DNA of 64,000 bases from Odontesthes bonariensis (taxonomy: Eukaryota > Chordata > Actinopteri > Atheriniformes > Atherinopsidae), in assembly GCF_027942865.1 (NCBI RefSeq), contig NC_134519.1, forward strand, positions 18,448,248 through 18,512,247, in the 5' to 3' direction. Positions 25,230-36,011 of this stretch are shown in pieces (within the stretch, counting starts at the first letter, position 1; every line of letters starts with the position of its first letter). The notes below the pieces were generated by a model. It saw only the letters and a program-made list of their open reading frames with translations. It had not been told where the DNA came from and searched no databases. The translations under genes and the position numbers were made by a program.

Positions 25230-26134
25230 ATTACATGTAATTGGTTTGTCGTTGCTCCTCCAACATTTCGAAGTCTTTATATTTTGTTTAATCATTTTTC
25301 ATGTTCTGAAAAAATGTGTACTATTTTGTTTCTGATAGCAGATGCTGTTTCTAGTCCTTTAGGAAAGCTAGAACAATGCATCAATATCAACGTCAATTCT
25401 CAAACACCTTGTGGAGAATGTTGCCCTCATGTCCAGAGCAATTATTGATTTAACCAATAGGTGGCAGCAATGTCACACGCCGAGATGTCGTCGGAGCTAA
25501 GAAGAGAAATACCCATCTAAAGGGGAAAAATCGACAAAGAGAAAAGTCAGAAGAAAGGACGTTTGAAATCTTATGTATATTTGTTTTTTGTTTTATTTTA
25601 GACGTGGTTTAGGCTTTTTAACCCGCCCAACCCAAACTCAACTACCCGTCCTGGCTCTTTTGTCTGTTATCGACTTGTCGGGCTGTATGCTTTAGCTGTC
25701 GTTTCCATAGACCAGACTGTCTATGGTCGTTTCAGTTTTAAAGTTCGACGTCAAAGAAAACCCGGATATACTCAGAAAAGTGCCTTTACTTGGACTTTAA
25801 AGCACCTTATGGTAACAGTTTGATCTTGATTATATTTCATTTGAGTGTAAATGGGATTTAGCCAAAGCTGTATTTGGGTTATGAGTTTGGCTTTAAAAGT
25901 TAAGTTTGATTTGCTGCCGAAACTCTGCGATATGTGAAGCGTTAGCTTTTCTGTCTGGGTTGTCAACTGTTTTGAGCGTTACGGACGGTAGTTTTAGCCA
26001 TGCCAGTCTTCCACTTTGTTTCCTGGAGATAAGTTTATGTTTGTCAAACGGTGTTTAGATATTTACTACGTTGTTATGCGTCTATAAGAGCTGTCTCCTG
26101 GTTTCGATGTTTTTTGGGGGGATTTCTCGCAGGT

Positions 26135-29100
26135 ATGGCCACCGCGCCTAGGTTCTCACTACATATGAAATCGACTGATCTCATAAAGAGGGAGCCCCTG
26201 GACTACGGAGGATTTGGAGAGGTGTACTTGTGCTACCATGTAACCCTCGGACATGTGGTGTTGAAGACGGTGTATACAGGTCCTCTTCGCAACCAGTAAG
26301 TGCTCCTATTATTTGTTACTGAGTGAACCGTCCTGGGGATTCCCCTTGGTCAAATTGTAACTTGAATCATGTGTTCAGCGCGACACAACAAAAAAAAAAA
26401 GGCAGCCTGTGGTTGGACTTTTTATGAGAGCACACAGGAGGTGCAAAGTAGATCAATCAGTTTTCTACTTTACGTATGTGCAAAGAGAATTGCCTAATAT
26501 CAGATGCTATTCAATTGTGATTGTTCTGTGAAAAATTCTTTCTTCTTTTTAATCACTTCCTCTCAACAGGGGTGTGGATGTAGGTCTGACATCAGACCTG
26601 TCACATTTCAGATCAGATCCATTCTTGTTAACCACATTTGCAGCGTTTCCATCAAAAAGCCCCCATAAGAAGAAACAGTAAATTTTATTGTCGTACATGA
26701 ATGCCTTTAATTGCACATTTCTGGGCAATGCATATTAATGGAAGGGACATTGTTTGAGTTTGAGCTTCCAAGGCTGTGTCTACATTTAAAAATGATCTTT
26801 CATTCATTTATAAGCACTGTGTTTGATTTGCTTCCGTGTTTTGGCCTTTGTCTTCTCTTTTTGTGTCCCCTCATCTCTGCCCTCCTGCCTCTCTGTGACC
26901 CATGCAACAATCACAGCAAGATGTCTTGTAGAATTTTAACTTCTTTTCTCTCACAAACTTCAACATAATACAGAAGCCCAGAGCAGACGTGGTACGTATA
27001 AACTTTTTTCCGATGATCGATTTCTCGAGATAACGATTTAATTTACTGATGGTTTTCGAGATCACAAGATGACTATATTTTCTTGAATGCTCAGGATCAG
27101 TTTGTATTGTTTTCGATAACGATAACGGCATGATTGGTGTGTGTTAAACCTGATTCCATTCTTCAAATGCTTGTCACACCAGCGGGATTTGCTTTGTGCA
27201 TTTTCACAAGCAGAATTGTTACACAAACGCTTCACATTCCATGTTTGATTCATAGGCTATAGGTAAAAATGGGTACACCTTTGCCAGAAATACATATAAA
27301 CACATATTAACAGGGGCGGACTGGGGAGAAATAGTGGCCTCGAAAACCATCGGTAAATTAACTCGTTATCTCGAGATAACGAGATTCGTCAAAAAAAAGT
27401 TTATACGTACCACGTCCGCTCTGGGCTTCCGTAACATAATATGTTCAACCTGACTACAAGCTATTGGAGTGGATGAGGAGGAATTCAACCAAGCATAGAA
27501 TATTAGACCTGCGTGTCCTTTTGTTTTGTCCCCAAACCCACTATAAGGGTGCTAAGATTCACAATGATGCCCTTTTTGTCACTTGCCACTTTGCTTTCCA
27601 GAGAAAGCCAAAGATTGCTGCTGGAGGAGGGGAATATAATGGCAAACCTGAACCATGAGCGTGTGGTGAAGCTGCTGGGTGTGATTATGGAGGATAGAGA
27701 TTGCTCTCTTGTCATGGAACTCCTCCCCAGAGGAAACCTGTTAGTCATGCTGGATACGGTGAGTAGGTGTAAAATCTCTAGCAATGCTGAAAAGGGAGAG
27801 ATTCATTGATATATACGTGACATACATGTCTGCATTCGTTGTCCTCCTTAGTGTTCAGCCTTACATAATTCAGTTTATACACTCAAGAACTAAAGGACTG
27901 GTTCACCAAATTCTGCCTGTTCTTAGGTCGATGTCCCAATGTCCATCAAAGGGAGAATCATCTTAGAGATTTTGGAAGGGATGGTCTACCTCACAGAGAA
28001 GCATGTCGTACACAAGGACATCAAGCCAGAAAACATTTTAGTGGATAAGGATTTTCACATCAAGGTACACAAAACTTTGAAGACTCATGTCACATTGATG
28101 ATTCAGCCGCCATGCATCTACAGCAGTCACAGTATGTATTTTTATGCCTCGGTGGTTTTTAGATTGCAGACCTTGGCCTGGCCACCTGTCAGACATGGAG
28201 CAAACTCACAAAGGAGGAGTCCCGCATGAAGAGTCGTAGAGGGTGGTCAGGTGGGACGAGAGGTGCTGGCACCCTAAGCTACATGGCCCCGGAGCACCTG
28301 GAGAGTATCCACACACCCTCCACTGAGAAGTCTGACGTGTACAGTTTCGCAGTCGTGGTTTGGGTCATTCTCAGCAGGCGAGAACCATATGCAAGTAAGC
28401 TGGGATGAGTAAACACGCAGAAGTTTCTAAAACGAGATAAAAACTTGAACATCCGGAGGATCCACAGGAAAACAGTGAGTCGCTGTTGCCGTTCTGCAGA
28501 CGTTCAAAGTAAGAATTTCTTTGTCCAGACGCCAGAAGTGAGGACCAGATGAGCCAGTGTGTTCGCAACGGTGACCGACCAGCAGAGGACCTCATTCCAA
28601 AGGACACGCCGTCAGAGATAATTCAGCTAATGAAGAGATGCTGGGATCACAGTCCTCAGCAACGACCAACATTTAAAGGTGTGCCAATTTTCTTACGCAT
28701 TTATTAAGCAAGAAAAAAAAGTATTAGTTTTGTTGTTGTTGTTGTTTTTTTTTAAATCAAGCTTAAATTGAGCTTGATTGAGACCTACTTTTACTTCTTG
28801 TCTTTTGGTTCCTTTGTAACTAATCTGTATGACTTAAAACAATGATATTAATGTAATGATTCCGTTGTGACATTGTACCTTTTGCACATTTTAAAGCTTG
28901 AACAGTTTTCAATCTGCATCTACCAAGTGCACAGGGCTTCTATTTATAGTGCTGACATGAAGCGATTTCTCGTATCTTTTATTTATTTAGTCTCCACTCT
29001 CCCTTTTTTGTCTTTCATGCAGAGGCCTACAACTCCTTTCTTCCTTTCTACATGGAAAAAATTGAAAAACAAGTGGAGAACGATTTGTGTGTTCTAAGGG

Positions 29101-32100
29101 TGAATATATTTTATTTAGGATTTGAGCTTGTAGTCTTGTAACATGATAGACAAAGACATTAAGCACTAAATCTTAAGTTCGAATTATAGCTAAATGCAGA
29201 TTTTTAAGATTTTATTATTTTATATCTCATATATATATATGTGTGTGTGTGTATTTAATTATTTTTAATGTTTTTTCAACAGAAAGAATACGAAGGACCA
29301 GGCGAACTTGTTAAGAAGATGAAAATGTTGTCAATGACCCCAGAATGTTGTTCTACAATGGATCATGGTCAGTAGTTATGATAACATGGACACAGTGTTT
29401 ACTAGTGATGCTCCGATCAGCATTTTTTGGACCGATCACCGATCACCAAAATCATGATCTGCCCGATTGCCGATCACTGCCGATCACGGAAGGAATCTGA
29501 CATTTCCATGCTTTTCATCTAGCAGAGAGTGCACCATTTATAGAAATTAAACCACCAGAGGTAGCTGGGGACATGTAGAACATGAATCTGGTGAAGTTTG
29601 CAGAAAACAATTGTTTTTTTTATTTTCTATTAATATTTTAATCTGCCCATATACACCATTCATTGGGTATGATTTCAACATCATATTATTAAACAATGAT
29701 GCAGTGAAATGACTTGAAAATCACCACAGAGGTAGCTGGGGACATGTAGAACAAGAATCTGGTGGAGTCGGCAGAGAACATTTTGATTTGGTTCTCAATG
29801 AAGTTTTCAAATCTGACTATGCAGAAATTAGTTTGATTCTGAATATGCTTCAATAATTTTGTTCTATCATTTTGTTTTAATCATTAAAAAGAATGTAGTA
29901 AAAAAACAACCAAGTAATGACAGGTGTATGTATTCCAACAAATGAAAAATATAACTTCGATATAGATTTCTGAGTTTACGGGGTGCACTTGAATGCACCA
30001 TAAATCGCTCACACGCTTTACCGTACGACGCGATGTAAACGGGCACTCGATTTTCAAGTGTAGCTAGCGCGACCGTGCCTCTCCGAAGCGCAGATGGCGT
30101 GACCGCAGTAAGTTTCACATCTTTGTGACACACTTTGAAGAAATTCCAGACAAGAGAGGTCATGTTGTTGAGATGCACTGTAGAGGTTTTGCCTGTTCGG
30201 TTCTGTACACACGTCACGTACCACATTAGAAAGTGGTCGCTAGTAATTTACGTCAAAAAAAAAAAAAAAAGCTAGTAATTTACGTCACGTGATCGGTTTT
30301 TTGATCGGCATATTTTTCCGATCGCCGATCAGGCTATTTTGGGCATTATCGGCCGATCATGATCGGCAGCCGATCGATCGGAGCATCACTAGTGTTTACT
30401 GTTCTTAGTCTTAAGAAATCTTGATGATTGTTGAAATGTCTTTATTGCAATAATCTCTCTCAATACTTTAGATTGCCCAGCCCCTTTGGTGAGCTCAGAT
30501 AGAAATGTATCCATGCCAGTAGAAGCCAGCATCGAGGACCTGCATGAGATCCAGTCTGAACCCTCCAGGGAATTGATCCAGGCAGATGCGAGGGGACTTA
30601 GAAGCCCTTCAGAGCTGGAGGAGAAACTCTATCGGGAGCTTCAGTATCACAAACACGGCAGCTATAATTGTGAGGACCAACTTGAGGCTGCCAAATGCAA
30701 TCATAACACCTCAAATCCTTTCCTGCAAAACCATCTCAGTGCCTCAGATTACTCTGTGAGACAACCGACACAAGACAGATCCTCTGTCCATTCCTGGACC
30801 AAAGCTGAGCTGATGCAGCCCACCAGTCAGGAGGAGGATTTGTATCGCCCCACTCTGGAGCCGTGTGAATTCATAAACCCCCTGCTTACTCCATCACATT
30901 TACATACATCTGCCAGCACATCTTCTCTGCCACAGTTTAACCAGCAACATCCGCACTCCCACTTTGATCGCCAGAAGTCCTGGCCAGCTTTCCCAGTCTC
31001 TGATACTGTTGCCCCAGATATTGCTCCAGGGCGTCTTTTGACACCTTCAAAGAGTGGCTCACTACAGGATGCAGGTACATGGAAACGTGTCTCTTTTAAC
31101 TAAGGCTGCGGCTACACGAAAACGTTTTTCACTGTAAACGATACTTTTTCTTATCGTTTCGCTGTCGCGGCCACACGGAGCCGGCGTTCCCACTACCCCA
31201 AAACGATAGTTTTTGAGAACGGGTTCCAGAGTGGGAAAGTTTGAAAACGAGGTCGTTTCGTTTCCATTATTACAGCGAAAACGTTTTTGCGTCAGTCAAA
31301 CGTTGACGCTGTGAGACTTCTCTATTGTCTCACAGCGTGGCGTGACACAGTGGCGTGTGTACTGCATCGTTTCATCGTTTTCATCCGTTTTCGTCTGGAC
31401 CTGAGTCTTTACAGCAGCGTTGCCGTGTGGTTGCAAGAATTTTCGTACCCGTTTTAAAAAAAAAACTCGTTTCGTTTCCGTGTAGCCGTAGCCTAATTCT
31501 AACTCCAGATGTTTGCAACTTTTTGTGTTATCTTTGACTGCTTTACAGTAGAGTGATTATACCACCGTAGTTGTGTTGTGCACATTCCAGGATCCCTTTA
31601 CATCCAGAATGCTAGTGGGATCCAGATCGGAAACAACAACGCAATGAGTATCAGAGGTTGTGAGAGCTCTCTTAGCTCATTATCTATGTCTGCTAATGGC
31701 TGTGCTCCATCCCCCATCCAAGAAAGTATTCTTAAATATGGTAAGTCGTAGCATTTCTTATTTAAAACTAATGTGTCAGTGTGCCTGTGTATTATTTAGG
31801 CGCTCCTGTTTGCAGATGAGGCAAAATGATCCGGACTGTAACTGAGTTTATTGCTGATTAGTTTTCACGGTAACACTTCAAACAATAACATTTCTGAATT
31901 TCTGACATTTCTTGTTTTATCTGACCAAAAGTCTAAAGAAAAAATATATTTAGGTTCATTTTTATTTCCAATGACCTAGACAGGTATCGAATCACTGCAT
32001 TTTAAAGATTGCCTGATAGTGATGGAAGTAGGAATTCTGCTTACATTCAGTGTCACTAACTGGCTCTAACGAATGTGTTTCATTTCCTTATTCGTAAGGC

Positions 32101-32836
32101 TTCTATGTAGCAAACACCCTGTTTGCTGGCTCATGGTCCGCTTTAGTCTGTTTTTGCCTGCTGATTGCTGCTAATTTTGGCATGTCAGCGACCCCTGACG
32201 GTTTGTATTTATTTAGTCTTAGGCACAGTTTATAGTTTAAGGCACATTGGCAGTTGATTCAGTCTGAAAGGTGTACATGTACATGAAACCGTATATATTA
32301 AGTATTTACTGGATTATGTAAATGTAAAAAAAATCACTTTAGCGCTTACTCAGCGCCGACTTCATTTTGACATGCAGTTGAGTAATACATTTGATGTATT
32401 ACTCAACTGCAGCATTTCTGTATGAGCAGTTCATCATCGCAGTACTTTCCTGTTCTGCAACATTTGTGCACGTGAGACAGTTTTTCCCTGTTTTAACAAG
32501 TAATCACTCGTTCTTTGCCGCTCTCCGTTTTGTTCAGACGACCATGCAGTGACAGAGGAGCATCTGGATCTGCTGAGGGACAACATTGGGATCAATTGGA
32601 AATTATGCGCACGCCGCCTGGGTCTAAGTGGTGTGGAAATAGAAACCATAGAGCATGACTACTACCGTGATGGCCTGCCAGAGATGGTGCACCAGATGCT
32701 GGAGCGCTGGAAAATGAAGGAGGGATGTATCGGCTGCACAATTGGGAAGCTTTGTCGAGCTCTGAAGGGAAACATCAAAGTTGATGTCATCCAGAAAATA
32801 TTGGACAAATGCAGTTCTTCTTCCTTCATGACATAG
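26135..32836 (+). CDS. ripk1: Receptor-interacting serine/threonine kinase 1
   Basis: Kinase and scaffold of TNF-receptor and death signalling in the cytosol. Exons: 26135-26295, 27602-27758, 27927-28064, 28163-28394, 28529-28678, 29023-29099, 29283-29367, 30472-31074, 31591-31740 and 32538-32836; 2052 nt, 683 aa (human 671), all in phase. Kinase domain, residues about 15-290: glycine loop GGFGEVYL at 25-32, Lys44, catalytic HKD at 135-137, Asn142, ADLG at 154-157, and MAPE. The HKD and ADLG variants are those of RIPK1. Intermediate region is mostly exon 8. RHIM core IQIG at 545-548. Death domain about 588-675. Start chosen at MATAPRF, just after a possible acceptor (CGCAG/GT); an upstream in-frame ATG at 26051 gives an implausible leader. 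Poly(A) signals AATAAA lie at 33580 and 33990. RIPK3 lacks a death domain, so ripk1 (or its teleost ripk1l form) is favoured. Confidence 0.95.
26971..27432. mobile_element. Inverted-repeat MITE with 9-bp target duplication (Mutator-like?)
   Basis: About 38 bp of near-perfect terminal inverted repeat, containing GAAGCCCAGAGC and GACGTGGTACGTATAAACTT, bounds a 462-bp element. The flanks are perfect direct repeats AACATAATA (26962-26970 and 27433-27441). A second inverted motif, ATCTCGAGATAACG, lies inside both ends. Nine-bp duplications are typical of Mutator-like elements; no transposase is present. It sits in intron 1 of ripk1. Confidence 0.8.
29403..30391 (-). mobile_element. hAT-type non-autonomous element with 8-bp target duplication
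   Basis: The 989-bp element starts TAGTGATGCTCCGATC and ends with the complement. It is flanked by perfect 8-bp repeats GTGTTTAC (29395-29402 and 30392-30399), the duplication size of hAT transposons. The minus strand around 30.23-29.87 kb encodes 119 codons beginning near '[16 protein letters not shown]', which recalls the BED-finger region of hAT transposases, so the coding strand is probably minus. An internal segment (GAGGTAGCTGGGGACATGTA) is duplicated near 29.56 and 29.73 kb. The element begins 35 bp downstream of ripk1 exon 7. Confidence 0.85.
31104..31493. mobile_element. Harbinger-like MITE, TAA target duplication
   Basis: The 390-bp element has ends GGCTGCGGCTACACGAAAAC and a matching right-end complement, flanked by TAA on both sides (31101-31103 and 31494-31496). 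A 3-bp TAA/TTA duplication is usual for PIF/Harbinger. It is CpG-rich with repeated CGTTTTCG-like motifs and has no transposase. It lies in ripk1 intron 8, starting about 30 bp past exon 8. Confidence 0.75.
32373..32411. repeat. Perfect 18-bp-arm hairpin
   Basis: TGCAGTTGAGTAATACAT, then a 3-base spacer (TTG), then the exact complement. It lies in ripk1 intron 9, about 125 bp upstream of the death-domain exon. No terminal duplications or relatives elsewhere in the window were seen. Confidence 0.9.
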
Positions 32837-32999
32837 ACTTTTTTTGCAGCTCGGCAAATTTGTCTTTTTCACTTTTAACCCACGGAGACCATGGTTTTCT
32901 CAACTATTTCTGAGGCCCTCATTTTAACCAAAAGTGACAAAAGAACAGAAAAGGACGTTTGAATATTTTGTTGGTGACTTAATGCGATAGCAAAAAGTG

Positions 33000-35900
33000 A
33001 AACATTGGGGGTTGTTGGAACACAGATCAACTCAGATAAGATTTATTTTTTTAAATTCAGGAATAATGTCTTGGCTACTCGTGATAATTATGCCGTTCCT
33101 GCCGGCAGTTTGGGGCGATTCAGCGCTGTCTGAGAATCATTACGTTGGTCCTAATAGTGATTGTTACAAGCTCAAGCTGCGTTTTCAAACTTTTCCCCCA
33201 AAAGCCTGTGAGCAGAGAACGTGTATCTTGGTCAGATTCCTCCGTTCATGTCATTTAAACATTGTTATTCACTTTACAGCAATAACACTGATGATGTTTA
33301 TTCTATCATACGATATAGGGCCAGAGCCCAAATATTTGCTTGTTGAAATTGCACTCAACGCTGGCGTCATGAAAAGGCCTTGGTATGTGTGAATAGTTAC
33401 TTCCGTTATAACAGAATAATGAGCGCATATTCTGAACGGGAGTTCACCACACATGTAATGACTCCAGTCCCAGACCAGGTGAGGTCGGTAGCCTGTAAAG
33501 AAGCCGAGAACATTACTTGAGTTTTGAGAAAAGGTTAAATGTTAACTTTACAGTAGAATAAGAGCCCAGCAGTAATAATAATAAATCCTGAATGTGATGT
33601 GGGCAGTCACGAGAAAACATTTTTTTATTTGGACTTTAATTACGTTCCACCATAAATGACAGTGAAACAGAAGTATGTGTAAAATACCTGTTAGCTGCTC
33701 GTTTGATTGTTCACTCCGGGACTTACTCCAATGACGTCACGTTATCTTCAATCAAATCATCTACTGTTGTTGTACAATATCAAACATTCTGATGTCTTTT
33801 ATTTCTTTGAGTTGTGCTCATGTCTTCGTCTAATCTTTGCAAAATTCTCTGACCTTTTTGCAGCCGTCTTCAAACTTTTGCTACAGCACAATATCTGACT
33901 GGGGTATGGAGTTACACACCTCTTCTCCCTCCTCACATCTGTGAGCTTTATGAACTGTGATCCTCTCGAATGCTGTTTTGAAAATTCACAATAAATCATG
34001 TAAATATGTTTCTAAAACTACTGAGGTATATCTCGCAATTTATTTTCTGCACTAAGCAATTTAAGCCCGATTGTTTGAGGCTTAATATTGTTTCTAGGCC
34101 AACATTTCTCCCTTATTTTCTTGGTTTTCTTCCGCAGTGAGTTGTATTTAATAATGTATTGCATTTTCTTTTTTACTATACATATGTGCCTTTCATCTGC
34201 TCGATTTGTACTGTGTCGTGTCTCCGTGTCACTGAATAAGATATTTCACTGATGCCTACCGCAGATTTAGGAAGGTCAATCATTCGAGGTCTACTGTACT
34301 ACTAAAACCAAGCGATAACATGAACCATGTGTCCTAAATGAGACTCAGAAATCAGGAAGTTCACTCTGAAAAAGCAAGCATTTGTGAATGTGAAGAAGCA
34401 CAGAATCCAGAAGTTCAAACAGGAAGGTTAATGGTCTGTTTCTCTGTTGCTGGATTTCAGAATTTTGAATGGATTACAGAAGTGATCATGATGTTCTTTA
34501 GCATGTCAGACACACATTTTCATTGAGTTCATGTAAGTCTAAACAGAGCAAAATAAACCCCTTCATTCCACGAAGGGTTCATGATAAGAATGAAGAACAC
34601 AAATGCAGGATTCTGTTGTTTTTACGGCTCGTTTTACAAAATCTAACTTTGTACTTTTATTCATCAAAAGAAGGTGGCTTCGCAACACAGGACATAAGAG
34701 ACGAAACATTCACTGTAAAAACTGTTCAACACCCATGTGGTTTTTTTAGACTTTCTTTAACAGGCTGAGAATTGAAACAGTAGCTTCAGACGATGTGAAA
34801 GATGGTTTTGCTTCTGAATTTTTCCCCCAATGTCATTCCGATCATGTCTACAATGGATTTACGTGCAACAATTACAAATTACATGATCATTTTTATGGGC
34901 CAATGGATCATTTTAACTACAGGTGCATTATTTGACTTGTATTGGTTTGCTTCACTTTTTTTTGCCTTCACTCAAATACAGTGAAATAGATCTATATGAT
35001 ATCGTCAGGCAGTCAAGTAAAGAAATATTCCATTTTCATAGTACACAAAATTACTTCCATTAGGTTCACATAGCAGAAAGACTGTACTTAAACATGCTTT
35101 GATGACAGTACTATGCGACGAGTAACTGGTTAATCACCTGTCAAGTGTAAACAATACTTTAACTGGCATAAAAAAAGGAAATGTTAACAGCTTCTCAGTG
35201 GAAATAACTCAGTTATCATACACACAAATTGTTAGGTTGCCGTCATTAAAGTAGGAGGAAGTTGTAACTTGGAAATCATGAAAACATATTACATCCCTTT
35301 CGCAACAAAGCCATAACTGAAAACCATGAAAGTCGAGACTGCCAAAGTATGGAATTCATATCAATAAATGATAAGCACTGCGCTAATATAGAGTAAAGGA
35401 AAGATAAGATAGATAAAAGATATAACTGATCATACTTTATACAGAAAATTTCCTTTTCATCGGTTGAATTTGGGTTTTATTAATACTGGGGAAGAAAGAA
35501 AAGATTTTACGGACTGATTGGGTGAAAACGATGCAAAGACATGAAATGATAATACAGCTTGTGCTGTATGTTTGCCACTCTGTTTACTGTCACATTATCC
35601 AAGCCATAGCAAAGTTGGCCCATACCAAGAAGAAATAATACCAAAGAATAAAAACATTGGAGGAAAAAAGCCTAAAAACGTCACATGGCTGTCGGAATAT
35701 ACATAAGATTTCTTTAAAAAAAAAAAAAACAAGAACAAATTATGACACATTTGAAAGATTATAACTTGCAAATATTTTCACAGGTTTTTATAAATTATAA
35801 GGGCCAAGCCTCCTTTGTTTGCCTTGGAATCATCTCTAAACTGATATGGAGGTTGGTTGTTTCTGCAGTCCTTACTGCGGCTATCAGGGACTTCTTGGGA

Positions 35901-36011
35901 CACTCGCTCTCAGACGTGTGCTTATGTGTATGGGAAACTGGAGTGTCTTGACAATTTGAGGAGACTCCATTGGCAGCTGGATTAGTGATGCCACACATTT
36001 TAGGGTAGTGT
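33000..36011. other. Intergenic between ripk1 and the opsin
   Basis: The two genes converge here. Apart from candidate ripk1 AATAAA signals (33580-33585 and 33990-33995) and a candidate opsin signal near 35.48 kb on the minus strand, I see no gene or clear mobile element. Confidence 0.5.

Noticed and set aside
32997-33392. 131-codon open frame after ripk1
   Set aside because: Lies in the probable 3' UTR, with no domain and no homology recognised.
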